This document shows positions 23,396-35,470 of a stretch of DNA of 64,000 nt, piece after piece; positions within the stretch are counted from its first letter, which is position 1, and every line of letters begins with the position of its first letter. The notes below the pieces were generated by a model. It did no database searches, was not told where the DNA came from, and worked only from the letters and a program-made list of their open reading frames with translations. The translations under genes and the position numbers were made by a program. This stretch comes from Dermatemys mawii (lineage: Eukaryota; Chordata; Testudines; Dermatemydidae), in NCBI GenBank assembly GCA_007922305.1, contig ML677335.1:34491216-34555215 (forward strand), written 5' to 3'.

Positions 23396-23475
23396 TTTGA
23401 GAACTGGAAAAAAAGGTTTGAGAGCAAGGGACTTAAGGAGCTCAGTCTATTTAGATTATTTTACACACAAAAACA
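23396..23475 (+). mobile_element. short diverged CR1-like fragment
   Basis: The segment ggtttgagagcaagggactt followed by aaggagctcagtctatttag resembles the CR1 stretch 'actTAAGGAGCTCAaTtTATTTAGctta' that precedes the 3' region. It is isolated and diverged; the related 3' end at 24835 might once have been continuous with it. Confidence 0.45.
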
Positions 23476-23689
23476 CACAAATATTAAGATAACATGATTA
23501 AGGTTGCAATATCAAACATGCAAAAGTTAAGAAATGCCAGAATTAAGGTTACCTGTGTAACACTGATACACTCCCTTATGTTTATACATTATAATATACC
23601 TTTAATTACATGATGACATACTATTTTTTCTGCAAAGGACCCCTGCATCAAACCATGCTTAGGATTGACCTGCTTTAGCTATGACCCAG

Positions 23690-24770
23690 GGCTGTGTAGT
23701 AAAGGAGGATGTTGTCTGTAAGGCTCCTACCACAATTATTGCAGAAGTTGGAAAGTGTGTAGTTTGAGAGTCAGAGATTGCAGGAAGAGAATGGAGGGTC
23801 TCACAATTGGCCCCTTCTATCCCACCAGTCTCCTTAGCCAGACAGTTCCCACCCCAATTTCCTTAACCAGTATCAATGCCCTACTTCAGCCAACTTGCAC
23901 CCAGTCCTTTCCCTGTTTCCCCTTACTGACTTCCCATTCTTGACTCCACCATTAGTCCCAGTCCCAGCTTCCTTTCCCACCTAGCCAGTCCAGGTAGTCT
24001 CCTACTGGCTCCCAGTCCCATTCTCCTTGTTCATCTAATCCCAGTCTACCCTTTAGCTTCCAGGTCACAACTTATCTCCCCATGAACTCTCTTTTTCATC
24101 AGACTCCTTGTCTGAATCTATTCATTTCCATCTACCACATCCTGGTCTGGTTTTCGTTCACCTCTGATGGCTTTCCTCTTCCATGGTTTCTGGATGCCAG
24201 TGGGTGGGAGGACATTAAGAGCATGAGAAAGAAGTTGTCTGCTCTCAGGTCTGGTCCTTGGATTGGCCCTATCTCAGAGAAACAAGGATATACCATTTTA
24301 CAAGGACAGTCCTTCTGTGTTCCATAGCTCTGGACTGGAACATGCTCAGTCACTCTGTAGGATGGTACATGCAGAGTTTGGTCAGCACTAGTTGCTATGA
24401 GACCCTCAAACATGTTGTAGGGGAAATTTTAGCTGTTAAGCTCTATCAAATCTCTAAACAACACATGTCAACTGTGATTTTTCAAAGATTTATAACTTGG
24501 TCAAATTTAGACAGATTCTTATGAGGACGGCAAAAATTCAAGTCCTTTCTACAAAGTATGGGGGTAGCTAGAACACTTCAAATCAAAGGTTGCTACATTT
24601 TTTTAAGATTGGAAAAATTGCACTTTTCCCTAGCTCTGTTCTTGGAAGCAGCATAACCATTTTGGATGACATTAAAAAATAAAGTCTGATGCAGACACTG
24701 CAAAATTTCAACTGAAATGATTAAAGTTTGACATCACAATTGAAACTAGGATCTTGCAAAGGGAAGTGGC
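23690..24770 (+). repeat. old interspersed repeat (family unnamed), copy 1
   Basis: Two parts recur elsewhere in the window. 23730-23810 (gcagaagttggaaagtgtg, then ggaagagaatggagggtct) is similar to 52795-52885. 24500-24735 (tatgggggtagctagaac, then cttttccctagctctgttct, then tggatgacattaaaa) is similar to 29240-29450. Between them is a C/T-rich segment with many 'agtcccagt' phrases. I recognise it as an old high-copy reptile element with transposon-like architecture but cannot name it. Open frames inside (81-93 codons) have no domain. Confidence 0.5.
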
Positions 24771-24834
24771 AATCTTAATAATAGATGGTAGTCAGTGCTA
24801 CTAACACTGTCTATAATTAGAAAGAAGGTTAAAA

Positions 24835-25130
24835 GGTGACTTGGCCAAGGTCTGTAAGTAACTATATGGGGAGAAGACACTCCAGAGTAGAAGGCTATTT
24901 AAGGATAGTAGATAAAGACATAACAAAATCCCATGATTACCTGCTAAAGTGAAACAAACTCAAACTGAAAACAGGGCCCACATTTTTAACAGTAAAAATA
25001 ATTAACAATTGGAATAGCATACTAAGGGATGAGGTGGATATTCAAGCACTTGGAGTCTTTAACTTAAGATTGTATGGATGCACCAAGCGGAATTCATAGT
25101 AGATAACAACAATGGTCCCATCTTAAAATC
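24835..25130 (+). mobile_element. CR1 LINE 3' end, old subfamily
   Basis: In order: aaggtgacttggccaaggtc, taagtaactatatgggg, gaaggctatttaaggat, cacatttttaacagtaaaaa, aattaacaattggaatagca, gatgaggtggatattcaag, and an end resembling gataac-acaatggtccc. It is the older CR1 subfamily whose tail reads 'gatgatcacaatggtccc'. A second member lies at 35172-35470 in the same orientation. Confidence 0.78.
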
Positions 25131-26499
25131 TACAAAATGTGCAAAATTTCTTTATTTTGTATTAGGAAGAGAAGTAAAACTGATATCTATTTTAGCAAAA
25201 TTGGAAATATGACATATGTCCTATATGTACCATGTCATACAGCCACATCATTTACAGAAACAAAGTACACTAAAGAATAACTTAATGAGTCCTTTAAATT
25301 TATCTAGGGACAAAAATATATCTAAGGTGAAATTCATTTAATTATTTTACACTCAGACAGAGGCAAGAGACATCATAATTTTTTAAGCAACCAAGTTTAG
25401 CTTACTTTGGGCATAGCTATTGAAAAAATAATAACAGTATTTGTTTCCCTACAGAATCCATTCTTCACTGAACTTTCTATCTGAGTACTCTTTCTTATTG
25501 ACCTTTCCCACCTAATTTATTTATAATCATGAATTAAGACATATCTTTAGTACACACTCCAGTTGATTATTTTAAATCATCTCTCTGCATATAATGCAGT
25601 ATCATAATTTTGCACTAGGCATATGAAATTAAATTATGCCACTAACTAAATTTTAAAGCATCTCTATGCCATACTCATGTAAAAAATCTCAGTTTAAACA
25701 CAGATTTTGACATTCCACTCTTAACTTAGTGTTACTCTTCTTTCAGATAGAAAAAATATCTGCAGGAAATTATGACCTTCCTCTCAATGTTTAAGGAAGA
25801 ATTTCTTATTTTCAGTCCTCCTCCCCCCACTCAGTAATAAAACCATCAGTCAGGGAATCATATGCTACGTGTTTTTTCTAAATTTCATGGAAGGCCTTTG
25901 GACCTGGTAAATAGAACACAGCTGGCACAACCTTCTGTTTTGGGAAATCTTGAATTCCAACAACCCTTTTGAGTCCAAAAAAATCATTTTCTAATCGCTC
26001 ATTGTGACAATCTGCTGGGGCTGCCAAAATTATGAGATACTGTGTCACCCCTTTCAGCTGGTTACCCTCTTGGGGGGTGCCATAAAGGGGTTCATGCACC
26101 ATGGGGCAGGACCCTCGGAATAGGATGAGGCAGCTTTTCTATGACGTTTCTTGTTCGGGGTCCGTGGATGGGAAATTTGATAAAGTGAAAATTCTGCCTG
26201 CAGCCCAGATTCCTCATCACTGGAGGAAAGCTGTGCAGACTATGCCTAATGTCCAGAGAGAAGTAGGGGTTAAGTAGGGGTGATTGCAAGATAGGTGACC
26301 CAGGAGGTCCCTTGAGTGTGTGAACTGAGGTGCCACAGTGCCTCTGTGAGGGGAGGGCTGAGTGAGAGGAATTAGTTGTGAGGAGGAATTCCTCTGCACC
26401 GGTGTCCTGAGCATTCTGTCACTGCCGGCTAGTTCAAAGGCTGACGGTGCCAGAAGAGTGAGAGGAACCTGCTGGGGGCCAGTCAGGCTAGTATGCATT
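25131..26499. other. unique sequence, no gene seen
   Basis: AT-rich to about 26.0 kb, then of balanced composition. Opposed open frames of 65-110 codons at 25.9-26.5 kb carry no recognisable domain. Confidence 0.45.
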
Positions 26500-27552
26500 G
26501 GCACCGCTTCTATTGCAGTGCCAAACTGTGCCATGTGAGAGGCAGGCAACTGAAAGCCTGAAGCCTTGGCACTGGAGGTTAGCGTGGCCGCTGCAGCCGC
26601 TGCAGCCGCGGGTGGGTTTCATCTGGCGCAAAGGTACTCAGCCAGGGGGGTGCGAGGAGGGAAGCAGTACCTGGACAAGGCTTGTCCCTGCAAATAGCCT
26701 TTGTAGATGAGAGACACTGATGCTTTATTCTGAGGTTCTCTTTTGTCTCTTTGAAGCGTGAGGGCTACAGTGTACAGCAGAGTAAGAGCCCGGCTCTGAG
26801 GCTGGTCCAAGAGATTTTTGCAGCAGGAGCAGTTTTAACTGAAACTCCCTGTCTTTGCGAGCCCTGGATTTCAACTTGCTGCAGGGGGCGCATTTTAGGG
26901 GGATGTGGGACTCACTGGCATGGCACCTCCTGCTGGTCATTTCGGAATTAGCTCTTTTTCAGCTCCGGAGTGCCTCCTTCTGGCCGGTGTCTCGCCTGCT
27001 GCTGGCCCCCATGTCCCTCGTGGACCTCCGTGCCCTTTTACTTTGGGGTGCTGCCTCCTGGCAGTACCCCCACACTCTGGGTCTCCCCTCCTAGGGGAAC
27101 CCCTAGCCCCTTAATCCCACCTTGCTTCAGTGGCTACTACAAGTCATCATGTAGCCTCCACTCACTGGGGAAGACTGCAGTCTGTAATGGCCACTGATCA
27201 TTGGCAAGGGGTAGGACTTGCTGCCTTTGCATATCCTCAGGCTGCCCCTCTGCAGCCCCAGTACCTTTTTGGGGCCTTTAATAAGGCCTGCAACCTGGGG
27301 TTTTACCAGGCTGGAGCCCCCACAGCTCCTTTGCTCTATTCCCCAGCACTACTCCACTTCAGGTACCTGCCTCCCAGGCAGCCAGCCCTTCTCCCGCTAA
27401 GGCTGGAGAGAGACTCCTCCAGCTCCTGGCCCCCAGCCCTCTTATAAGGGCCAGCTGAGCCCTGATTGAGCAGCTGTGGTCAGCCACTCCCTCACCTGCT
27501 TCCACTACTTTTAATCCCTTTTACTTGGCAGTGGGGCAATCACCCCACTACA
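26500..27552 (-). repeat. GC-rich interspersed block, LTR-like at its right end
   Basis: GC-rich block with a CpG cluster near 26590-26625. From about 26890 to 27552 it matches, from memory, a high-copy turtle/crocodilian repeat (phrases gggactcactggcatgg, ggggaagactgcagtctg, cctgattgagcagctgtgg). On the minus strand the end reads tgtagtggggtg..., and a TATA-like gcccttataagag (27438-27450 region) lies about 100 bp in, so this could be the U3 side of a minus-strand LTR. Six or more overlapping open frames of 60-105 codons reflect composition only. Boundaries on the left are uncertain, and an unannotated GC-rich exon cannot be excluded. Confidence 0.4.
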
Positions 27553-28399
27553 GGCACCCACAGGAACATCTCTCAAAGAAGAATCAAAGGTCACCAGAGC
27601 AACCTTAAGTCATCTCTTTCTGCATATGTATTATGACACAGTCTTTAATTATATGATCACATAGTACTTTTTTCCGACAGGATCTCTGTCTCAGTCAGTG
27701 CACAGGATGGGGTTCATTTAATGAGCAGCTATTCAATATTTTCAGCCAAAATAACTTCATTCATATTTGAGAAGTGCTCATATTATAGTAATGACATCCA
27801 TAAGAAAAGTCTTTGAGGAAATGAATCATTCTATTTGTAAAGCAGAGTTTGAACAGTGTGAAGTAAATAAGGAATGGGGACATGCATGACCAACAAGGAA
27901 AAAGAAAATACTGAATAGCTGCTCAGTGAATGAGTGCCATCCATTCTGTGCATTGAATCAGATTGGGGTTCTGTGGGGAAAAAAACAGTATGTGATCAGT
28001 TAATTAAAGACTGCCATAATGAATAGAGGGGGTCAAATATAGCTTTCATAGGCAACCTTAATTCTGCAAAGTGCTTGACTTTGCAATGTTAATGATGTTC
28101 TCTTCACACAAAGAGAGTATGTGTGTGTAATTTCCTAGTCTTCAACAAACAACAAAAGAAAGTTCACCATGTGGCATCATATTGACACTAACATGGTCAT
28201 CAGTATGGTTGGATCTCTTAGATCCACTGAACACAACTCTTCCACTTGAGCTAATGGAGTAACAGAGCCAGCTGTCAACCTGTATTTGGACCATCACTAG
28301 AGGGGGATGAGACATACACCTTGCCAGGGAGGTTCACAAGTATTTGCTGACAGCAAAGAAGTGGTAGAATAGGTTCCATTCCAGGCTCTAGAGGTGATG
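27553..28399. other. unique sequence, no gene seen
   Basis: Nothing recognised on either strand. Confidence 0.45.
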
Positions 28400-29460
28400 C
28401 TGCTCTAGTAGATACAGACTCTTCTGCCCCATCCACCGCCCCCACAACCCCACTAGACCTCTCCTGCCCAACCCCTTCCAACTTCTCCTTATTTCCATCC
28501 TGTCTTTCCTATCCCTGGGCTCTTCATCCCAGCCCATTTGTCCTCACTTAGCTAGTCCAAGCTTCTAATCCTTAGGCTTTTCATCTCATTGTCTGCTTCT
28601 CCCCGACCTCTCCCTGTCACTCACTCCCCTCCTTCCTCTGGTTGCTCACCTACCCTCCTCTTCCCCAGGACTCACCTGCCACCTAGAGAACTGGGTTAGG
28701 AGCTGACACAGCACAAGACGCAGGTAGGAAGTAGCCCTGGCTGCGAAGGAGGTGGCATGGATTGATAACATGGTGTCCCCTGCCCTGGCCCCTCCCCATT
28801 CCCATGCCCCAGGCTAGGCTGGCAGGCAGCAGGCTGGCAGTGGTGTTTGCAGGCAGAACCCCTCCCTTCCATTTCAGCATCTCTGCATGAGGAAACTGGA
28901 TTTTTGTGACCAGTCAGTACTTCTGACCAGACACCCTACAACTGCCCCTTCAACTGGACTTTCCGGTCGAAAACTACACATCTGGCAACCCTACTTGTTC
29001 TAGTGCTTAGACCTGGCACAGCCCAAAGGAGCTAGAAATTATTTGTGAGGAAAATTCTGTCCATACGCAGGCTGCAGCATACCCAGGGAGTATGCAATCT
29101 TCAGGGAATATAGCTGAGTAGGTCTAGCAAGTCTCTATTGTGCTTGAAAGAACTGAGATTTCTCACAGGTGTGTATTAGGGCCAGATTCAGGCAGATTGT
29201 CATGGGAATATCAAAAGGCCACCCTCCTGCCAATTTTCCTACTCCAAAGTGTGGGGGCACCAGCGTTTCTCAAAGAAAAGGTCACCAGAATTTTTTACCA
29301 CAAGAATAACAATGTATTTTCCCTTAGCCTTATTCTCAGAAATGGCTGAAAACATCTTGGCTGGAATTAAAAGAAAAGGAAAAAAGATCAACCAAAATAA
29401 TCAGCTTGAGGCAGGCATCTGACTTGAAAAATGTCATCTAAAACAATGAAAGTGGGGCAA
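28400..29460 (+). repeat. old interspersed repeat (same family as 23.7-24.8 kb), copy 2
   Basis: 29240-29450 (ctactccaaagtgtgggggc, then ttttcccttagccttattct, then cagaaatggctgaaaac, aacatcttggctgg-attaaaag) aligns by eye with 24540-24735. Upstream, 28420-28680 is C/T-rich with 'ctagtcc/cagccc' phrases as in copy 1. At 28915-29000 a ccagacaccctacaactgcc ... tctggcaaccctac segment looks like the 'ggcaaccct' terminus of another element inserted within or beside it. Boundaries are approximate. Confidence 0.45.
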
Positions 29461-30609
29461 ACGTCTAAGCAACTGAAGACTGGTTCTTATAATAGAAGCC
29501 ACTGGACAACCTTAAAAATAGGTGGTGTTACTAGCCCCAAACATAACAACAGAGTGTGTAGGCAAGAATTTTGTCTACTGTGGCCTTCACTCACAAGTGA
29601 GAGTTTGAATAAACCTTCAATAAGCATCTTTAAGTAGCTTTTTCTAAACCTCTAATTATATTCTACAGCAGACACTATTTTGGACTCAAGAGAGCACATA
29701 TTATCTGGTCCATTCCCAGAAACCCTTTGAGGCTACAGCTCTGCTAAATGGTAGCATTGTCACTTACATAGATCTATTAGCATTTAAACCCACACATAAT
29801 TTAATAACCATGTACCTCTAGTCCAAAACTGTTATACACAAAGCATCCAAATGGAATTATAGTAATGTAAAAAACAGCATTGTATTTTAAAATCTGGCCA
29901 GAAGATAGCAACATGTTTTATATTCTATAGTCTTCCACAGTAATTTGCATGTAAAAAAACACAAACCCTTACTAACCAGTGCCTGAAGAAAATAACCCCC
30001 AGGTGATGAGTCTGCCTTCATCCTTTATTTGCTACTATGATCTGCTAGATGCTTATTCATAATTATATTATGGTACTTGATATGCAGGAAGCAGTTTAGA
30101 AGTTTAGACAAAAACATATATTAAAAAAGAGCCAGTATCAAAAACTGATGAGATAAAACACAAGGATTTCTTTTTCTCCCCCTTCCCAATCAACTCAAAA
30201 AATCTGTTTGCAATAGGAAAGCACATGCCATTCAGAACAGACTATATTTACCATCCCGTTTTATTCATTCTTTGGAAAAATTTGCCTGGTGTTCTGCTTA
30301 GCTGGCATCATAATTAGACTCATGCTCTAAAACATCAGGAAGGATAAACCAATTAATATACAGTTGCAGCAAGATTCCCATCACAAAATCTTACTCAAGC
30401 ACTGAGACATAATTAGTACCAATGCCAGAAGACTGGCTGGAACATTCTTTTTGAAAACACCACTTACACTATGATTTTTTTAAAAGAAGTCTGCACAACA
30501 ATCTTTTTCAAGGCCTTTTTTCCTTCTGGGAAGCTATGAGAACAAAACACGTGAGATTTGCCAGTAAAAGACTAATGCGAAGGCATAAAAATACAATTTT
30601 CAATGTTGC
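29461..30609. other. unique AT-rich sequence, no gene seen
   Basis: Nothing recognised. Confidence 0.5.
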
Positions 30610-30730
30610 CTATGTGAGTTAGGAGCCTAAGTATTCCTATTCTGAAAAAAAGAATTTAGGTACTTAGAAGTCCCTTTAACTTTCAATGAGATTTCATTTC
30701 TAGGTCACTTTAGGCACTTCAAAATATTTA
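30610..30730. mobile_element. palindromic MITE-like fragment (ttaggagcctaa type)
   Basis: gtgagttaggagcctaagta on the left and ctaggtcactttaggcact on the right, around ctttcaatgagattt, follow the pattern of an old foldback element ('ttaggcgcctaaat ... caatgggagttaggc'). Diverged; a possible relative is at 51160-51245. Confidence 0.4.
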
Positions 30731-31204
30731 TGTTATGTTTTCTTCAAACCTGCATGTTTAAAGTGAGCTAACTCACTAGTTAGGCTGAGGGATGGATGGG
30801 AGATGAGGAGCAGAGAAATCTCACTACTATGCCTACAAGTCATTCGGAAGCTGAACAAAAAGGGTAAAACACTTTTTTTTCCACCTGTCTCTTCCCAGGA
30901 CCTATCTAAACTGGTGAGATAGGTTCTGGAAGGGTAGATCATGTCTGGGGTATTAAACACCCAGGGCTACCAGAACAAGACTGAAATCTTTGTATCACAA
31001 ATGTTTCATAAAGCTGGATTGTTGTAGCATTAGGATTTGCTATATACTAGCCTATTTCAGAACCTACAATACAACCCTAAATGATAAAAATAGTTAAACG
31101 ATTATAAAGATTAAAATATATTGATTTAAACAATACTACATTAACCCATATATGCTGAGACAATTTCTAATAATTTGGAAAAACACATTTAAACATACAT
31201 ACTA
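30731..31204. other. unique sequence, no gene seen
   Basis: Nothing recognised. Confidence 0.45.
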
Positions 31205-31780
31205 CATGGCAGAGTGATCTCCTGAAACCCCTTGACAGTCCCTTATTACAAGGGACGTCTCTTATTTTTTCATCTCTGTACAGCAAGATCGGGAGTAGAT
31301 GAGTATTGCAAAAAGCAGCAAGAAATACCCCTAGTGAATGCAGGTGAGTATTGCTTCTTCTTGTTCTTCACACAGTGCACAGTCAACCTGTGGAATTCCT
31401 TGCATGAGGAGGTTGTGAAGGCTAGGAATATAACAGGGTTTAAAAGAGAACTAGATACATTCATGGAGATTAAGTCCATTAATGGCTATTAGCCAGGATG
31501 GGTAAGGTATGGTGTCCCTAGTCTCTGTTTGTCAGAGGGAGGTGATGGATGGCAGGAGAGAGATCATTTGATCATTACCTGTTAGGTTCACTCACTCCAA
31601 GGCACCTGACATTGGCCACTGTTGGTAGACAGGATACTGGACTGGATGGACCTTTGGTCTGACCCAGTGCAGTCATTCTTATGTTCCTATGATTCATAAT
31701 ATTAATATTAATAAATAAGAGGTGGGGGCTGAGAAAACAGTCCCTTATTTTTTAAGTACAATGTTGGCAACCCTATCCTT
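31205..31780. mobile_element. ggcaaccct-type repeat split by a CR1
   Basis: gacagtcccttattacaagg at 31234-31253 and cagtcccttattttttaag near 31739, followed by gttggcaaccctatcc, are two parts of an old element whose terminus reads 'tggcaaccct'. The CR1 tail at 31360-31695 lies between them. Family name unknown; the split is inferred from composition and phrase order. Confidence 0.4.
31360..31695 (+). mobile_element. CR1 LINE 3' end, 5'-truncated
   Basis: Sequence order: cacagtgcacagtcaacctg, ggaattccttgcatgagg, aacagggtttaaaagagaac, aatggctattagccaggatg, ctctgtttgtcagaggga, ttggccactgttggtagaca, ggacctttggtctgaccc, ending gtcattcttatgttcc. This is the plus-strand form of the subfamily seen reversed at 10044-10310. 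The 86-codon open frame overlapping it is the non-coding tail. Confidence 0.93.
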
Positions 31781-32365
31781 GAGTGACAACCTGTTCATTG
31801 ATGTGGGTTTAGAATTCAGATTTTAAGATGTAGACAGTAGGTTATGTCAATAGCTTAGATGATCTTTCTAAATGAAATTATTTTTAGTCTTTCAGGACTC
31901 CATTTTCTCTGTTTAGTACAAGTTTTTATCAATATCTAATAATATATCATTGGATAATATCCATTCATGTGTACAAATTGTTCTCCAAACTGCAGAACAT
32001 GCACTTTTGGAAGCAGAAGACATTAGGCAGAAGTTAATGCAGCAGATAATTTTTGCAGAGTGCCCAGTCTCCACGTGCTGGCATGGAGGAAACATTGCTT
32101 CTTCTATGCATTGGTTTTTGGGGGCTTAACTAGCAGAAAAGAGCACCAAAGTGCACTCACTATCAAGGCAGAGCAATTTCTGATATTGAGAGTATAGTCC
32201 CATAGCACCTTTGCTTCTGTTGAGTAGTAGATTACAATAAAAACATCAGAATAAAAACCAATCCATAGCATCAGACCCTAGAATTTAGAACTCTAGAAGA
32301 TTTATTGGGTTAAATAGCACATCTCCATGCCAATGAAGAAATAGCCCGTTGCTGTATAGGCCAGT
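31781..32365. other. unique sequence, no gene seen
   Basis: Nothing recognised. Confidence 0.45.
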
Positions 32366-32560
32366 GCTTTGTCCAGTCTGGTTTATAATGTTTCAAGGCT
32401 TGAGCCTCCACTGCATCCATAAGGAGACTGACTCTTCCTTAGATGAACTAATCTCGTCGTTAGGAATTTTCCTGTTATAGATACTAAATTCTCCTTTATT
32501 CGGCTTCATTACATTACTCCTGTTTTTACCATGGGGTCTCCCTCAGACAATGTTTTCCTT
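32366..32560 (-). mobile_element. old CR1-like 3' fragment
   Basis: On the plus strand: tttgtccagtctggtttataa, tcaaggcttgagcctccact, then cgttaggaattttcctg. This matches, in reverse orientation, the pattern of old CR1 3' regions ('gttaggaatttcctaa ... ccagtctg'). Diverged and truncated at both ends. Confidence 0.5.
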
Positions 32561-33260
32561 CCCAAGAAGCAGTATGTGCTCACAAATCCTGAGATCACTT
32601 TGAATTCTGTAAGAAAGATACTTGGCTGCTGTAAATCAGCCTAGCTCAGGATAATTCACAACAGCCTTGAATCTAGCACTACATATATGAAGACTGTTAG
32701 AAATACTATTCAAAAAAAATTAAGATAGCAAAAATATGTTAATAATTGAAAAAAGAATCTCAGATAACTTCCTAAAAATCATACAGAAATTGATAAGCTC
32801 TAAAATACTAAAGCAAGGTCAAAAGATGGGGTAGGAAGGAATGAAGTAGTAGATTGCTAATTATCATTTTTATTATCTTATAAAGAAGTAAGACAGGGTT
32901 CCATGTAATTGCTTTGGTAGGCACAGCCATGACAAATGAACCTGAAAATGCAATATTCTACTCTTAAATCTTATAGTACCCAACTTAATTACAAAAAAAG
33001 AAAAAGAAAAAAAAGAAACATTGCTTTTTTCCCAAGTAGTTTTAAAACATGATATTAAAGTGCTCTACAATAAGCAACTTCAGGGACAGACCCACTGCTA
33101 TTGCTATTTTGAATGAAATGAGGAGAAAAGACCAATAATAATCCGGTTAAAATGTGCCGTGGTGTGGAGTCAGCACAAGGCCTGCTTAACAGCTTACACC
33201 TCATGGCTGAGCAACATGAATGGCAATTCTGTATGGCCCCTTTGAACCATGGTCTCTGTG
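32561..33260. other. unique sequence, no gene seen
   Basis: Includes an A-rich run at 32994-33020. Nothing else recognised. Confidence 0.45.
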
Positions 33261-33522
33261 GGTATGTCTACACTGCAATTAGATACCCGTGGCTGGCTCA
33301 TGGCAGCTGATTCAGGCTTGGGCTAAAGAGCTATTTAATTTCAGGGTAGACACTGGGGCTCAGGCTGCAGTTTGAGTTCTAGAACCTTCCCATTTTCCAG
33401 GGCCCTAGACGTTCAGGGCCTCCAGAATGAGGATGAACATCTACACCACAATCAAACAGCCTCTTAGTCCAAGCCTGAGTCAACTGGCATGGGCCAGTGT
33501 CTAACTGCAGCACTGACATACT
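33261..33522. mobile_element. long palindromic MITE (ggtatgtctacactgcaatt type)
   Basis: The left arm begins ggtatgtctacactgcaatt and continues gtggctggctcatggcagct, gggctaaagagctatttaat. The right arm runs aatcaaacagcctcttag, caagcctgagtcaactggca, gggccagtgtctaactgcag, gacatac. The arms are reverse complements over most of their ~120 bp, meeting near 33395, so the whole element is one large foldback. Well-known turtle repeat, no coding capacity. Confidence 0.8.
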
Positions 33523-35171
33523 CTAAATCAGTCAGAGGTAATAGCTATAGGAGAAAAATGAGATAGTACCACGCAGAGAAGGATCAACGTTCAAGCAAAT
33601 TTATAAATGCCTGGGAGATAGTGTGCTGTGCTGGCTTTGGGATACAGGTGTAGATTTCCTTTTGCTACTCACTATGCAGGTTATTCACATAAAAGCTAAT
33701 TATTTCTCGTCATGTGCATGGATAGCTGGAATTTCAGGCTCTGTAAAATATTTAGACAAAAATCTCTAGATTTTTTTTCCCCCAAATCTCCTGAATTTCT
33801 TCTCTCTCACACACACATTTCTGTTGATCCTATCTATGACTCCTCAGATTAAAATAGTAGGGTGAAATCCTGGACCTACTGAAGTCAGAAGTAGTTTTGC
33901 CATGACACTCCAGATTTCATGGTAAAACACAAGTACAACCTTTCTATGGCTGTGATGAGAAATGTATCTTGCTGCACGATTAGTATTCAGTTTCTAGCAT
34001 CCAAATATTCAGAAAGATGGTAGATCTCACATTTAGGTTTGGTTCATTATGGAAATAGAGTCCAACTATGAAAAGATGCTGACCTGACTTTGGAAGATCC
34101 TATTTAGATCTATACTCACATTTTCAAATCCTGATTGCTGAGAAGATGCATGAAAAGTTATCAGGACTTCAGAAGCAGATTTATGCTGGCCTCTTCCTCT
34201 TTACATAATCTCTTTTAGGTCATCCATGGATAAACACACTAATAGTTCCCTTTCAAACTTCTTGCATGGTTGAAGGTGGGATAAGTGAACATTATGGGAT
34301 ACCTGACAAGGACATAGATTTTTCATGGTGTGCGTATTCACCCTAATAGCATGGGTCACTGAACAAAAATTAACAGTTACATGAAAAATATTATAGTTCT
34401 GCCACTACTTCAGTTCTAAAAGAAACATCAAATAAGCATGCTATGCCACAATCCAGTGCACATATGGTATGATGAGAGAAGCAGAACAAGAGAAAAAAGG
34501 GGCACTGTGAAACTGTGTGGCAGAAAAACAGATTTTGGACTGTGCAATGGTTTTGCTATTGTTATTTTAAAAATGATTCACATTATTTGTTCTTCCTTTG
34601 TATTACTTTTAAATTGCATATGGTATTAGCTTTATCACAATGAAAACAAAATAACATTGTAAATAAAAAAGAAGATATAGTCCTCTGCAAGATTAATCTT
34701 ATGAGAGCTATATACTTATATTGTTAGGACACTTTCTAATACAACATCAATTTTCACAGCAATTAAGAGACAGTGTACTGCTCTTTTTCCTTCCAGCTTT
34801 ATTTATAGTGTTTGACCTACAACTATTTAAGTGAGGTAAACTAAAGAACACACACCAAAGTGGGAAAGCATAACAACATTTAAAAGACTTTCACATCTCC
34901 TCAACCTACACATCAGACCAGGAGCAGTTGTGTAGCTTAATGTAGAAAGCACAGCTTCTCTCTCCAAACACTGCTTGCAGAACCAGAGATCTTAAGTAAA
35001 AGCATATATGCTGCTCTCTCAGGAAGCCCTTGAGGAATATTAGTCTATAACCATATGAAGTGTGGCACAATTAGAATCACTGGAAATTGTATTGTATTTG
35101 CAGAGAAATGAATACAACTAAATCTTCTGCTGTGCATGGGATCTGTATTATGCTTGTCTAGACACATATGG
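33523..35171. other. unique sequence with one foldback scrap
   Basis: At 33857-33935 ggtgaaatcctggacctac, tgaagtcag and ccagatttcatgg form part of an old palindromic repeat ('ggtgaaatcctgg...tgacttcagtgg...ccaggatttc'). Otherwise unassigned; no gene seen. Confidence 0.45.
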
Positions 35172-35470
35172 CTCAAAGTTGAAGCCTAGACAAATTCAGA
35201 CTAGAAATAAGGTTCACATTTTTAAAAGTAAAGGCAATTAATCATTGGAACAATTTACCAAAAGTTGTGGTGTATTCTCCATCATTGGCAATTTTTAAAC
35301 CATGATTTGATATTTTTCTAAAAGATGTGCTGTTGTTCAAGCACAGCTATTGGATCAGAAGCAGGAATTAATATAGGAAAGGGCTATGCCCCATGTTATA
35401 CAGGATGCCAGACTAGATTATCACAATGGTTTGTTCTGGACTTTTAAAAAAATATCTATTAATCTATGAA
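35172..35470 (+). mobile_element. CR1 LINE 3' end, old subfamily
   Basis: In order: aaagttgaagcctagacaaa, ttcagactagaaataagg, ggcaattaatcattggaaca, atttaccaaaagttgtggtg, ctccatcattggcaattttt, atacaggatgccagactaga, ttatcacaatggtttg, ending near a tctattaatctatgaa tail. Same subfamily and orientation as 24835-25130, but better preserved. 5'-truncated. Confidence 0.87.
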
